From: Terrimonas pollutisoli
Lineage (GTDB): Bacteria > Bacteroidota > Bacteroidia > Chitinophagales > Chitinophagaceae
Assembly: GCF_029360765.1 (NCBI RefSeq)
Contig: NZ_JARKNA010000014.1
Location: 1-64,000 of the forward strand
Direction: 5' to 3'
Length of the DNA stretch: 64,000 nucleotides
The notes beneath the pieces were generated by a model, which had not been told where the DNA came from, did not search any database, and saw only the letters and a list, made by a program, of their open reading frames with translations. Position 1 is the first letter of the stretch, and each line of letters opens with the position of its first letter. The translations under genes were made by a program, and so were the position numbers. Positions 42,311 to 51,754 of this stretch are shown piece after piece.

Positions 42311-43987
42311 ATGTCAAATGAAGAAAAGAAAGAAGAAAGAAGCCTGAATTTCCTGGAAGAAATAATAGAAGCAGACCTTGCGGCAGGGAAGTATAAAGAG
42401 ATCATGACCCGGTTTCCGCCAGAACCTAATGGATATCTCCATATGGGACATGCCACCAGTATTTGCCTCAATTTTGGATTAAGTAAAAAATATGGAGGCG
42501 GCACTAACCTCCGCTTTGACGATACAAATCCTGTTACAGAAGAAACGGAATATGTGGATAGCATAAAAGAAGATGTCCGTTGGCTGGGATTCGAATGGGC
42601 CAATGAGCATTATGCATCCGATTATTTTGAAGAGTTGTACCAACTGGCCGAAAAATTAATTAAGAAGGGGCTGGCTTATGTGGATGACAGCGCCAGCGAA
42701 GAAATAGCCGAACAAAAAGGAACTCCAACGCAGCCCGGCAGGAGAAATCAATTTTCGGAAAGAAGTATAGAGGAAAATCTGCAGCTGTTTCGTGAAATGC
42801 GGGATGGAAAATATAAAGACGGCGAAAAGGTATTAAGAGCGAAGGTGGATATGTCGTCGCCCAACATGTTGATGCGTGACCCGATACTTTATCGTATCAA
42901 GCATGCACATCATCATCGCACAGGTGACAAATGGTGTATCTATCCAATGTATGATTTTGCACATGGACAGAGTGATTCCATTGAAAAAATAACACATAGC
43001 ATTTGTACGCTTGAGTTTGTTCCGCATCGTGAATTGTACGATTGGTTAATAGAAAAGTTGGAGATCTTTCCGTCGCATCAATATGAGTTTGCACGTCGTA
43101 ACCTGACTTATACAGTAATGAGCAAGCGCAAGCTTTTGCAACTGGTAACGGAAAAGCATGTGGATGGATGGGATGATCCAAGGATGCCAACCATTAGTGG
43201 AATGCGCCGGAGAGGTTATACCCCGGAGGCAATCAGGGAATTTTGCGATAGGATTGGGATCGCCAAACGGGATAATATTGTCGACGTGGGACTTCTTGAG
43301 TTTTTTGTCCGGGAAGATTTGAATAAAAAAGCGTTGAGGAAGATGGTGGTGTTTGATCCGGTGAAACTGGTTATCACGAATTATACGCAAGACGAGGAAA
43401 TGCTGGAAAGTGAAAATAATCCTGAGGATCCAAATGGAGGAGAAAGGGAAGTACCGTTTTCCGGTGAACTTTATATTGAGCGGGAAGATTTTATGGAAAA
43501 TCCGCCAAAGAAATATTTCAGGTTGGCGCCCGGGCAGATGGTAAGATTAAAAAGTGCTTACATCATTCGTTGCGATGAGGTGGTCAAAGATGAAAAGGGA
43601 AATGTCACAGAGTTAGGATGTTCCTATATACCGGAAAGTAAAAGCGGTGCCGACACTTCAGGTATCCATGTAAAAGGTACGCTTCATTGGGTAAGTGTCA
43701 AGCATGCCGTAACAGTGGAAGTGCGGGAATATGACCGTCTGTTTAAAGTGGAAGATCCATCATCAGAAGAAGGCAATTTTAAGGACTATATCAACCCCGA
43801 TTCATTGAAAATTGTTAAAAATGCATTCGCGGAGCCGTCATTGAAGAATGCAAAATTTGAAGAGCGATATCAATTTATCCGGAAAGGATATTTTACTTTG
43901 GATAAGGACAGCAGTACCAGCGGAATTGTTTTCAATAAAACAGTGGGTTTAAAAGATAGCTGGAAACCGCAAACTGCGAAGAAGTAA
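42311..43987 (+). CDS. glnS: glutaminyl-tRNA synthetase
   Basis: The enzyme charges tRNA-Gln directly. The 558-residue product, starting at the ATG at 42311 rather than a TTG three codons earlier, has the class I HIGH-type motif PEPNGYLHMGHATSICLNFG near 37, TNLRFDDTNPVTEETEYVDS near 67, KMSKS-type VMSKRKLLQLV near 263, and the two C-terminal anticodon-binding beta-barrels (about 335-550). The NPVTEE...VDSI pattern with the downstream C-terminal domains favours GlnRS over GluRS. A terminator follows. Confidence 0.93.
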   Translation: MSNEEKKEERSLNFLEEIIEADLAAGKYKEIMTRFPPEPNGYLHMGHATSICLNFGLSKKYGGGTNLRFDDTNPVTEETEYVDSIKEDVRWLGFEWANEHYASDYFEELYQLAEKLIKKGLAYVDDSASEEIAEQKGTPTQPGRRNQFSERSIEENLQLFREMRDGKYKDGEKVLRAKVDMSSPNMLMRDPILYRIKHAHHHRTGDKWCIYPMYDFAHGQSDSIEKITHSICTLEFVPHRELYDWLIEKLEIFPSHQYEFARRNLTYTVMSKRKLLQLVTEKHVDGWDDPRMPTISGMRRRGYTPEAIREFCDRIGIAKRDNIVDVGLLEFFVREDLNKKALRKMVVFDPVKLVITNYTQDEEMLESENNPEDPNGGEREVPFSGELYIEREDFMENPPKKYFRLAPGQMVRLKSAYIIRCDEVVKDEKGNVTELGCSYIPESKSGADTSGIHVKGTLHWVSVKHAVTVEVREYDRLFKVEDPSSEEGNFKDYINPDSLKIVKNAFAEPSLKNAKFEERYQFIRKGYFTLDKDSSTSGIVFNKTVGLKDSWKPQTAKK

Positions 43988-44008
43988 GGTTTAAAAGTTA
44001 GTAAAACA

Positions 44009-44038
44009 AAAAGAGGTGTAAAATATAACACCTCTTTT
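44009..44038 (+). terminator. terminator after glnS
   Basis: AAAAGAGGTGT (44009-44019) pairs perfectly with ACACCTCTTTT (44028-44038), an 11-bp stem ending in a T run. Confidence 0.85.
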
Positions 44039-44076
44039 CTGATTCTTAAAAACTAAACAAACCGTCCAAATGGTTA

Positions 44077-44286
44077 TTATTTCCGGCGGTCGGCAATTAC
44101 CATAATCAATCCCGCGACAATCGCAATTCCGCCTGCATACACAGGCCAGCCGATCCACTTATTTTCTTTTTTATTGACCTCCAACGGCCCCAGGTCTATC
44201 ACCTTTTCCTCTGTCTGAACACTGAATCCACGAACTACTAACATCACAATTCCTACAACTATTAAAACAATTCCGACAGATCTCAT
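44077..44286 (-). CDS. small two-helix membrane protein (69 aa)
   Basis: I choose the ATG at 44286, which gives a 69-residue protein with helix 1 (about 4-20, VGIVLIVVGIVMLVVRGF), a short periplasmic loop containing EEKVIDLGPLEVNKKENKWI, and helix 2 (about 45-64). A longer frame upstream would add a Cys-rich unrelated stretch. It resembles the DUF3185-type small membrane proteins seen in Bacteroidota. Function unknown. Confidence 0.65.
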   Translation of the reverse strand: MRSVGIVLIVVGIVMLVVRGFSVQTEEKVIDLGPLEVNKKENKWIGWPVYAGGIAIVAGLIMVIADRRK

Positions 44287-44497
44287 GATCCTTTTTTTGT
44301 GGTGGATGTTAATTGAGCGACAAATTATAGGCCATTTTGCCTGGAGGCTGAAACCCGTCAATTTTCGACAAAAAGTGAAAATGTGTGGTTTTTTTTCTAC
44401 ACAAACTGGCTGACCGGACATTTACGACAGCCTGATGTTTTATACGTATAATATTTTAAATTTACACGTAAATTGTATAAATTTGGGAAAAATAAAA

Positions 44498-44755
44498 ATG
44501 GACGCTAAAGTGACTTTAAGCTTTGACGAGGCAGTTGTGAATAAGGCCAAGCGATATGCTGAAAAGAACAATATCAGCCTTTCGAGGCTTGTTGAGTTTT
44601 TATTACAAAAAACAACTTCAGGTAATTACTCATCCCTTGAAGAGTTACCCATTTCTGATTGGGTAAACCAGGTGGCGGAAGGAGAAGCGGTCTATCTGAC
44701 TAAGAAGAAAAGTAGAAAAGCGGCAAAGACAGAATATTTTTCTTCTAAAAAATAA
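44498..44755 (+). CDS. DUF6364-type antitoxin
   Basis: The 85-residue protein starts at the ATG at 44498. It has a ribbon-helix-helix-like N-terminus: MDAKVTLSFDEAVVNKAKRY, then AEKNNISLSRLVEFLLQKT, followed by LEELPISDWVNQVAE and a basic tail. Placed one base before a PIN-domain gene, it is the antitoxin of a type II toxin-antitoxin pair, expected to bind and neutralise the PIN toxin and repress its own promoter. The upstream palindrome ACGTATAAT-like AT-rich region is a plausible operator but not proven. Confidence 0.82.
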   Translation: MDAKVTLSFDEAVVNKAKRYAEKNNISLSRLVEFLLQKTTSGNYSSLEELPISDWVNQVAEGEAVYLTKKKSRKAAKTEYFSSKK

Positions 44756-44756
44756 T

Positions 44757-45179
44757 ATGCGAATATTCCTTGATGCTAATGTGCTTGTATCCGTGCTTAA
44801 TAAAGAATATCCCCTATTCACTTATTCTTCAAGAATATTAAGCCTTACAGACCACAAAGGATACGAGGTATTTACTTCGCCCCTGTGTCTTGCTATCGCT
44901 TTCTATTTTGCCGAAAAGAAAAATAAGAAATCAACCAGGCAAAAAATTGGCTTGCTGTGTGAAAACTTATCTATTACCACTGTCAACGAATCGGCAGTAA
45001 AGCAAACAACTGCTAATTCAGCCATTCATGATTTTGAGGATGGATTGGAATATTTCTCAGCTATTGACAGCAAGTGCGACTGTATTATCACGGAAGATGT
45101 GGATGATTTCTATTTTTCGAAAATTGATGTTCTTACGTGTGAAACTTTTTTTGATAAACACCTGGTAAGCAAAAAATAA
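44757..45179 (+). CDS. PIN-domain toxin of a type II toxin-antitoxin module
   Basis: The 140-residue PIN protein has acidic catalytic residues in MRIFLDANVLVSVLNKE (Asp6), DFEDGLEYFSAI (Glu/Asp near 93-95), and the C-terminal IITEDVDDFYFS (Asp near 117). These bind Mg2+ for endoribonuclease activity, as in VapC toxins. It starts one base after the antitoxin stop, so the two are co-translated. The RNA target is unknown. Confidence 0.85.
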   Translation: MRIFLDANVLVSVLNKEYPLFTYSSRILSLTDHKGYEVFTSPLCLAIAFYFAEKKNKKSTRQKIGLLCENLSITTVNESAVKQTTANSAIHDFEDGLEYFSAIDSKCDCIITEDVDDFYFSKIDVLTCETFFDKHLVSKK

Positions 45180-45184
45180 TCCTT

Positions 45185-45736
45185 TTAACTCCAATCCCAA
45201 CCGACAACAGCCCATTCATCCAGGTTATCACGATGGGTATGAATTGTTTTAAACCCAACTTTTTCATGTGCCCGAAGGGAACGATGGTTCCGGGTGGCTA
45301 TTTCTGTAAGAAACAGTTCAAATTTGGAACTGTATATTTTTTTATGATGGAGATACAACTGTTCAAATAATCCTTTTCCTCTATAGTCCTTATGAATGCA
45401 TACCTGGCCCATTACATAAAACGAATAACTATTGAGTGGTCTGTTATTCCATGTTAATGAATCAAAAAGCTGGAACATTGGTTCAAGATCAGGAATGATT
45501 TGCCGGCACTCTTTCAGCATCGTCAGCGCATAGCCCACAATTTTTGAATCGTCTTTGATGATAACAGAAGGTGCCAGATCGTTCATTTGTTCCAGGGTTT
45601 TGAGGCTATGTTGTAAGGTGACGAACCCCTGCGATTTTATTTCTGACTCATCAATGTGGTTAATTAAATTTTGTCGCTGCAAATCCAGGATTTGCTGTAA
45701 ATCCTTCGTAGTCGTTGCCAGTGTTGCAAAATGCAT
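45185..45736 (-). CDS. GNAT-family N-acetyltransferase
   Basis: The 183-residue cytosolic protein has the GNAT acetyl-CoA motif VCIHKDYRGKGLFEQLYLHH near 111 (R-G-K-G loop), preceded by SVIIKDDSKIVGYALTM and followed by LTEIATRNHRSLRAHEKVGF near 140. It transfers an acetyl group from acetyl-CoA to an unknown amine. It converges with the toxin gene; single-gene unit. Confidence 0.85.
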   Translation of the reverse strand: MHFATLATTTKDLQQILDLQRQNLINHIDESEIKSQGFVTLQHSLKTLEQMNDLAPSVIIKDDSKIVGYALTMLKECRQIIPDLEPMFQLFDSLTWNNRPLNSYSFYVMGQVCIHKDYRGKGLFEQLYLHHKKIYSSKFELFLTEIATRNHRSLRAHEKVGFKTIHTHRDNLDEWAVVGWDWS

Positions 45737-45829
45737 GATCCCAAAAATTATTATAGTAGGGATTGTACGGAATAATTAATAAAAAATCCTTGTCCTCAAA
45801 ATCATTCTTAACCCTGCGAAATGGAGGTT

Positions 45830-47410
45830 CTACTTGTACTCTCCAAATACCTCCCGCAACGTGTCGGCTATTTCGCCTAATGTACATTTATTCTCTACCG
45901 CTTCGATTACAATAGGCATAATATTACTCCCGTTTGAGGCTGCATCATTTAAAGACTGTAAAATACTATCGCATTTGGGATTGCTTCGGTTGTTGCGCAG
46001 CGTCCGTAATTTCTCACTTTGCACCTGTCGGATTGAGTCATCAATTCTGAAGCCCGGAACAGGTTCTTCCGATGCAGCTTTGAATTTGTTAACCCCAACG
46101 ATGATCTTCTCGCCAGTTTCTATTTGGCGTTGATAATCGTAGGCACTGCGGGCAATTTCATTTTGTATAAAGCCCTGCTCGATTGCCGAAACGCTGCCAC
46201 CCAGGCTATCAATTTTTTCCATGAGCTTTAATGCCGCTTCTTCGATTTCCCTGGTTAGCGATTCGACATAATAAGAGCCAGCCAAAGGATCAACAGTATC
46301 CGGTGCGCCACTCTCATAGGCGACGATCTGTTGGGTTCGCAAAGCTATTCTGGCCGCTTCCTCAGTTGGCAGGCTCAGGGCTTCGTCATATCCATTCGTA
46401 TGCAATGATTGAGTGCCGCCCAAGACTGCCGCTAGTGTTTGAATGGTGACTCTTGAAATATTATTGAGCGGTTGCTGCGCAGTTAATGTGCTGCCTCCTG
46501 TTTGTGTATGAAAGCGCAGCATCATGGCTTTTGGATCTGTTGCTCCCAATTCTTTCATTATATTGGCCCACATTCTTCTTGCAGCACGGAACTTGGCTAC
46601 TTCTTCAAATAGGTTGTTGTGTGAGTTGAAAAAGAACGACAGACGTTTTCCAAAAACATTAATGTCCAGCCCTTTTTCCAATGCAGCTTTTACATAGGCT
46701 TTTCCATTGCTAAGTGTAAAGGCAATTTCCTGTACAGCCGTGCTGCCTGCTTCACGGATATGATAACCTGAGATGGAAATAGTGTTCCATTTGGGAAGAT
46801 CATACGAGCACCATTCAAAGATGTCTGTAATGATACGCATGGATGGCTTGGGCGGATAGATATAAGTTCCCCTTGCGGCGTATTCTTTTAAAATATCATT
46901 TTGAATAGTGCCACTGATTTTTTTCAGATCAGCGCCCTGTTGTTTAGCAAGGGCCACATAAAACGAGAGAAGTATAAAGCCTGTAGCATTTATTGTCATG
47001 GATGTTGAAACATCTTCCAGCTTTATGCCTTTGAAAAGAGTTTGCATGTCTTCAATGCTGTCAATTGCTACTCCCACTTTTCCCACTTCACCTTCTGCCA
47101 GCGGATGATCGCTGTCATATCCTATCTGCGTGGGAAGATCAAAGGCTACACTTAATCCACTTACACCCTGGCTCAACAGGTAATGATATCTTTTATTGCT
47201 TTCTTCCGCGGTTGAAAAGCCAGCATACTGTCGCATGGTCCACAATTTTCCGCGATACATATCTGCCTGCACACCACGGGTAAAAGGAAAAACACCCGGT
47301 TGTTCGTCAGCCGTTACTTGTTGATCGTTATTTTTTAAAGGAATGTCTTTATCATAGTACACCGGTTTTATTTCTATTCCGGAGTCAGTGTATCTTTTTT
47401 TTTCACTCAT
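45830..47410 (-). CDS. acyl-CoA mutase large subunit (methylmalonyl-CoA mutase family)
   Basis: The 526-residue protein has the substrate-binding TIM-barrel part of B12-dependent acyl-CoA mutases: IKPVYYDKDIPLK near 15, PGVFPFTRGVQADMYRGKLW near 39, TMRQYAGFSTAEESNKRYHYLL near 57, then GVSVAFDLPTQIGYDSDHP-type LSVAFDLPTQIGYDSDHP near 88, and LRFHTQTGGSTLTAQQP near 298. It lacks the C-terminal cobalamin-binding domain, which must be on a separate small subunit not in this window. Whether the substrate is methylmalonyl-, isobutyryl- or another acyl-CoA cannot be decided here. The next upstream gene is a single-helix protein. Confidence 0.9.
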   Translation of the reverse strand: MSEKKRYTDSGIEIKPVYYDKDIPLKNNDQQVTADEQPGVFPFTRGVQADMYRGKLWTMRQYAGFSTAEESNKRYHYLLSQGVSGLSVAFDLPTQIGYDSDHPLAEGEVGKVGVAIDSIEDMQTLFKGIKLEDVSTSMTINATGFILLSFYVALAKQQGADLKKISGTIQNDILKEYAARGTYIYPPKPSMRIITDIFEWCSYDLPKWNTISISGYHIREAGSTAVQEIAFTLSNGKAYVKAALEKGLDINVFGKRLSFFFNSHNNLFEEVAKFRAARRMWANIMKELGATDPKAMMLRFHTQTGGSTLTAQQPLNNISRVTIQTLAAVLGGTQSLHTNGYDEALSLPTEEAARIALRTQQIVAYESGAPDTVDPLAGSYYVESLTREIEEAALKLMEKIDSLGGSVSAIEQGFIQNEIARSAYDYQRQIETGEKIIVGVNKFKAASEEPVPGFRIDDSIRQVQSEKLRTLRNNRSNPKCDSILQSLNDAASNGSNIMPIVIEAVENKCTLGEIADTLREVFGEYK

Positions 47411-47462
47411 AGTTTCTTTTTATAAAATACAAGCCGGGAACAGCTAAACTGGTGACCAATGA

Positions 47463-47969
47463 CTATTTCATTATTTTCTTGGCTTCATAATTCAATGCTT
47501 CCAGTACAATGCTATGCAAAGCTCCTTTTTTTTGTGTGATCACAAAGTCAAGCAGCATTTTGTTGAGGTCGGTACTGGTAGCTTCAGGAGCCAGCGTTGC
47601 AGCCACCTGGTTTATGATCAGCATATTTTGATCCTTTAGATTGCGAACCGCTTCCCAGGCAACAGGGCTCACATAGATCTGCTGGGTAGCATTATATTCA
47701 CATTCCTGTTTTATGCTTTCCAACAATAACAATTGCATTTCTCTCGCATTTAGACCAGGTTGGTTTACCCGGCTTATAAGGTTGGGGATAGCTATTCTTT
47801 CAGCGAGCATCACCAATCTTTCATACGCTTGCAATTGAAGGGGTTTAGTGTTAAAATGATCTTTGTCGGTCTTTGGTTCTTTTTTTAGCTGATTGACCAG
47901 GTAAAAACAATAAAAGGAGATCAATAAGGCAACAAGGGCCATCAGCATGTTGATCAAGCTTTGATCCAT
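47463..47969 (-). CDS. single-helix membrane protein of unknown function
   Basis: The 168-residue protein has an N-terminal transmembrane helix (about 5-25, MLMALVALLISFYCFYLVN) followed by a cytosolic helical domain with KPLQLQAYERLVMLAERIAI near 42, IKQECEYNATQQIYVSPVAWEAV near 87, and EATSTDLNKMLLDFVITQK near 129. The pattern looks well conserved and typical of a Bacteroidota family without known function. It lies just upstream of the acyl-CoA mutase gene on the same strand. Confidence 0.7.
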   Translation of the reverse strand: MDQSLINMLMALVALLISFYCFYLVNQLKKEPKTDKDHFNTKPLQLQAYERLVMLAERIAIPNLISRVNQPGLNAREMQLLLLESIKQECEYNATQQIYVSPVAWEAVRNLKDQNMLIINQVAATLAPEATSTDLNKMLLDFVITQKKGALHSIVLEALNYEAKKIMK

Positions 47970-48092
47970 AGGAAGAATGTATTTTGGTTAAAGCAAAAAT
48001 AGGGAAGCTATAGTGAGTTGCAAGTGAATATGGTTTTTTGTTAAAGTATATTATTCGAAAACCCACGGGCTACAGGCTTGCGGAAGAATGTT

Positions 48093-48100
48093 TAATTTTG
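48093..48100 (+). promoter_or_regulatory. -7 promoter box of the IscA-type gene
   Basis: TAATTTTG is a perfect TAnnTTTG box and ends four bases before the ATG at 48105, implying a leaderless or nearly leaderless mRNA. Confidence 0.6.
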
Positions 48101-48104
48101 CGTA

Positions 48105-48449
48105 ATGGAAACAACATATACAACTCCCGTTACATTAACCGCGGGGGCCATTAAAGAGATCAATAAATTACTGTCGGCTGAGGGATTTGACAAATCGCAA
48201 CATTTGCGTGTAGGTGTCAAAGGCGGTGGATGCTCGGGTATGAGCTATGTACTGGGTTTTGATTCCAAAACAGAAAAAGACCAGGAATTTATAATAGATG
48301 GGATACCCTGCATCATGGATAGGTCTCATGAGTTGTACCTGGCCGGTATGCAAATCGACTGGCAGGACGGTTTAAATAACCGCGGATTTGCATTTAAGAA
48401 TCCCAATGCCAGCAATACCTGCGGATGCGGGACAAGTTTTGCAGTTTAG
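48105..48449 (+). CDS. A-type iron-sulfur carrier protein (IscA/ErpA/HesB)
   Basis: The 114-residue protein has the A-type carrier cysteines: GVKGGGCSGMSYVLGF (Cys near 43) and the C-terminal NTCGCGTSF (Cys-x-Cys near 108-110). It accepts and passes 2Fe-2S or 4Fe-4S clusters to apoproteins in the cytosol. No suf or isc genes are adjacent. It is followed by a short terminator and probably transcribed alone. Confidence 0.93.
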   Translation: METTYTTPVTLTAGAIKEINKLLSAEGFDKSQHLRVGVKGGGCSGMSYVLGFDSKTEKDQEFIIDGIPCIMDRSHELYLAGMQIDWQDGLNNRGFAFKNPNASNTCGCGTSFAV

Positions 48450-48493
48450 ATTTTTCTTCTACCCGGAATAGCTACTGTTATTATTGAAAAATG

Positions 48494-48520
48494 AAAGCCT
48501 CCAGGGCTTTTATTTTTTTG
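48494..48520 (+). terminator. terminator after the IscA-type gene
   Basis: AAAGCC (48494-48499) pairs with GGCTTT (48505-48510) around a TCCAG loop, followed by TTATTTTTTT. Confidence 0.75.
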
Positions 48521-48538
48521 CCAATATCGCCATAAAAA

Positions 48539-48565
48539 AAGCCTGTCTTACTAAAAGACAGGCTT
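48539..48565 (-). terminator. terminator after secDF
   Basis: AAGCCTGTCTT (48539-48549) pairs perfectly with AAGACAGGCTT (48555-48565). On the minus strand the stem is followed by TTTTTTT, 30 bases after the secDF stop. Confidence 0.85.
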
Positions 48566-48592
48566 CACTATTTTGGAATATGAATTTATCAA

Positions 48593-51500
48593 CTAGCTTC
48601 TTGCCGGTTGCGGTTTAGCCTCACTTTTAGTGATTGCTGCAGCCTTCGCTTCTTCTTTTTTACCGCTACCCATATCCAGCAGGATTGGAGCGGCCACAAA
48701 TACTGAAGAGTAAATACCGGTGATAACGCCGATCAGCATCGCAAATGCAAAGCCTCTTGTTACTTCACCACCTACCAGGAACAGGATCAGGATGGTAATG
48801 AATACGGTCAAGGAGGTCATGATCGTACGACTCAATGTTTCATTGATCGCCCTATTGATAGTTTGCGCCAAAGGTGTGGTTGGATAAAGCCTGCGGTCCT
48901 CACGAATACGGTCGAAGATGATCACGGTATCGTTCATCGAGAAACCGATCACCGTCAGCAACGCGGCAATAAAGTGTTGGTCGATCTCCAGTGGGAAAGG
49001 AACGATCTTTCTTGCAAAAGAGAAAACGATCAAGGTTACCAATACGTCGTGCAATAAAGCTGCGATGGTTCCCAACGAGTATCTCCAGTCGCGGAAACGG
49101 ATGAAGATATACAGGAAAATCACGAAGATGGCAAAGATGGTCGCTTGCACAGCGCCTTTTTTCAGGTCATCAGAAATAGTAGGCAATACTTTTTTTGACC
49201 CGATCTTACCAACCGCTGTAGCACTTGCATCCGCGTTATCAAACTGGTTAAATGTATAACCGGCAGGCAAATGTTTTTGCAGACCCACAAACAGTCTTTG
49301 CTTTACTATTGAATCTACTTCAGGGCGGGTATCAGTTATAAGATAAGAAGTAGTGATATCAAGCGTGCTGGCATCACCTACTGTTTTGATAGTTGGGCTC
49401 TTATCTTCAAATGCAACTCTCAGTTCTTCACGGATCTGCTCTACTTCTTTACCTATATTTTTATTAAAACGAACAGTGTAACTGCGTCCGCCTTCAAACT
49501 CAACACCATAATCAAATCCATTGAAGAAAGAAGCGATACCTAATGCCAATATCACAAAAGAGATGATGTAAGCTGTCTTTCTGAATTCGATGAATTTGTA
49601 TTTCGCATGTTGGAAAATGCGGCGGGAGATACCAGTGAAATATTCAAGGTGTTTTCCTTTGCGGGTAAAGATATCACTCACCCAGCGGCTTACCAGAATA
49701 CCACAGAACAAGGATAAAAGAATACCGATGATCTGCGTGGTAGCGAAGCCTTTTACAGGTCCTAATCCAAAATAGAAAAGGATGATCGCTGTAAGCAGGG
49801 TAGTGATGTGACCATCCAATACAGGTGGTAATGATCTTTTATAACCTTCATTGATAGCAGCGACATAGCTTTTGCCTTTAGTTAATTCTTCTTTTATACG
49901 TTCATAGATAATTACGTTAGTATCTACAGCCATACCAATTGTCAGTACCAAACCTGCAATACCAGGTGCAGTTAAAGTAGCGCCTAATCCCGCCAGTATA
50001 CCCACTGTGAAAAGCAGGTTAAGGATAAGAGCTATGTTGGCAACCCAACCGCTGGTATTGTAATAGATCAACATCAGGATAAAAATGACGATGAATGACA
50101 AACCAAAAGCCATCATACCTCCGCGAATCGCTTCACTACCTAAAGTTGGTCCTACTGTTTGTTCCGCTACGATCTTAGCTGGTGCAGGAAGCTTACCGAT
50201 TTTCAGCATATTGGCTAAATCTTCGGCTTCCTCAACTGTAAAACCACCGCTGATCTGGGATGTTCCGCCATCGATCACGCCATTTACATGCGGTGCTGAA
50301 TAAACCAGGTTATCTAAAACGATAGCAATAGGTTTACCAACATTCTCACCGGTCATTTTGGCCCAAGCTTTTGTACCTGTGCTGGTCATTGTCATTTGCA
50401 CTTCGGGTCTGCCGGTTTGATCATAGTCATGGCGGGCAGAACTTACTGCATCGCCCTCAATCTTTGCTTTTTCACGGCCAAATGTTTTGATAGCATATAA
50501 AGGGACACGATTGGATGTTTTATTATCAACACCTCTCTCAGGAATACCATACATCCATACCATTTGTGCCGGGAAAGAAGCCCTGACAGCAGGCGATTCA
50601 AGATAGCTGCGAACCAATGCAGTATCCTTGATGGCAACTGAACCGATAGCTGCCGGGAAGCGAGCCTTGCCTGCTTCATCCTGGTAAGGCTGTGTATAGA
50701 ATGCAATATATCCGTATAAATGTTTTTTCAGATCAGCTTCATCGTTTGAAGCAACTGTTGGTGTTTTTTTGCTGGTATCCTCACCACCTAATTGAGCAAG
50801 GCCGCTTGAGTCTTTTTTAGTAGTATCTGTAGTAGACTTTGCAGTTGTAGTATCGACAGCATTCGTTGTTGTGTCTGCTTTTGAAGACTTTCCACCCATC
50901 ATAGAAAAGAAAATGCCATCGGCTTTATCAATGCTTTGACCGAGCTCAGAAATATTGAATACTTCCCAAAACTGCAGGTTGGCGGAAGATTGTAGAATCT
51001 TTCTAACCCTTTCTTTATCCTGTATGCCGGGCAGTTCAACAGTGATGATTGCTTTCTCACGGTCAGGGTTGATATTGGGCTGAGCAACACCAAACTGGTC
51101 AATACGGGTATTTAAAATACGGAAGGTGTTGTCAAATGCATCTTTCGAAAGTCCATCCAATACGCTGATCACTTTGCTGTCGCTATCGCCAACTTTTATT
51201 TCACTGTTAGGCGTTGCAAATATGGAGGCCAGTTTACCGGAAGGGCTCAATTTTTTATACTCATCAGCAAACAAACGGATAAAGTTCGCATCGCTGTTGC
51301 CCTTACGTTTATTCGCATTGTCTAGTGCTTGTAAGAAGTTTGGATCTTTGGAGTTATTTGACAAGGTTCTCAATAAGCCTGTCATTTCAACTTCCATCGT
51401 CACGTTCATTCCGCCTTGAAGATCAAGACCAAGATTTAACTCCTCGTTTTTTGCTTTTTGATAGCTAACTGCACCAGTTATACCATAAGTAACAGTTTCG

Positions 51501-51754
51501 TCTTTTGTGCTATCGATTAATCGCTTTAAGCGATCAGCTTTTATTTTGTCCAGTTGCTCCTGGTAAATAGCTTGTGAGTCTTTGTTGCCGGGATATTTTT
51601 CCGCGGCAGTAGGATAGTTTACTTTAACATAGCTTGCAGCACGGGCCTCCAACTTTTTTTCGTGACCACGGACAAACCATGTAAACGAAAGCTGATAAAT
51701 GGAATAGATAATCAGGAGGATTGTGAAGAATCGAACCAAACCTTTAAGTTGCAT
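48593..51754 (-). CDS. secDF: fused protein translocase subunit SecDF
   Basis: The 1053-residue protein carries both SecD and SecF: a first helix (about 7-25), the SecD periplasmic P1 region with NLGLDLQGGMNVTMEVEM near 106, the P1/P4 block VELPGIQDKERVRKIL near 247, the SecD membrane bundle (about 545-700), then SecF helices (about 740-1030) with the DYGVEFEGGRSYTVRF block near 757. It uses the proton gradient to complete secretion of proteins emerging from SecYEG. Insertions of Ser/Thr-rich sequence (about 300-345) fall inside the SecD periplasmic part. Confidence 0.95.
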   Translation of the reverse strand: MQLKGLVRFFTILLIIYSIYQLSFTWFVRGHEKKLEARAASYVKVNYPTAAEKYPGNKDSQAIYQEQLDKIKADRLKRLIDSTKDETVTYGITGAVSYQKAKNEELNLGLDLQGGMNVTMEVEMTGLLRTLSNNSKDPNFLQALDNANKRKGNSDANFIRLFADEYKKLSPSGKLASIFATPNSEIKVGDSDSKVISVLDGLSKDAFDNTFRILNTRIDQFGVAQPNINPDREKAIITVELPGIQDKERVRKILQSSANLQFWEVFNISELGQSIDKADGIFFSMMGGKSSKADTTTNAVDTTTAKSTTDTTKKDSSGLAQLGGEDTSKKTPTVASNDEADLKKHLYGYIAFYTQPYQDEAGKARFPAAIGSVAIKDTALVRSYLESPAVRASFPAQMVWMYGIPERGVDNKTSNRVPLYAIKTFGREKAKIEGDAVSSARHDYDQTGRPEVQMTMTSTGTKAWAKMTGENVGKPIAIVLDNLVYSAPHVNGVIDGGTSQISGGFTVEEAEDLANMLKIGKLPAPAKIVAEQTVGPTLGSEAIRGGMMAFGLSFIVIFILMLIYYNTSGWVANIALILNLLFTVGILAGLGATLTAPGIAGLVLTIGMAVDTNVIIYERIKEELTKGKSYVAAINEGYKRSLPPVLDGHITTLLTAIILFYFGLGPVKGFATTQIIGILLSLFCGILVSRWVSDIFTRKGKHLEYFTGISRRIFQHAKYKFIEFRKTAYIISFVILALGIASFFNGFDYGVEFEGGRSYTVRFNKNIGKEVEQIREELRVAFEDKSPTIKTVGDASTLDITTSYLITDTRPEVDSIVKQRLFVGLQKHLPAGYTFNQFDNADASATAVGKIGSKKVLPTISDDLKKGAVQATIFAIFVIFLYIFIRFRDWRYSLGTIAALLHDVLVTLIVFSFARKIVPFPLEIDQHFIAALLTVIGFSMNDTVIIFDRIREDRRLYPTTPLAQTINRAINETLSRTIMTSLTVFITILILFLVGGEVTRGFAFAMLIGVITGIYSSVFVAAPILLDMGSGKKEEAKAAAITKSEAKPQPARS

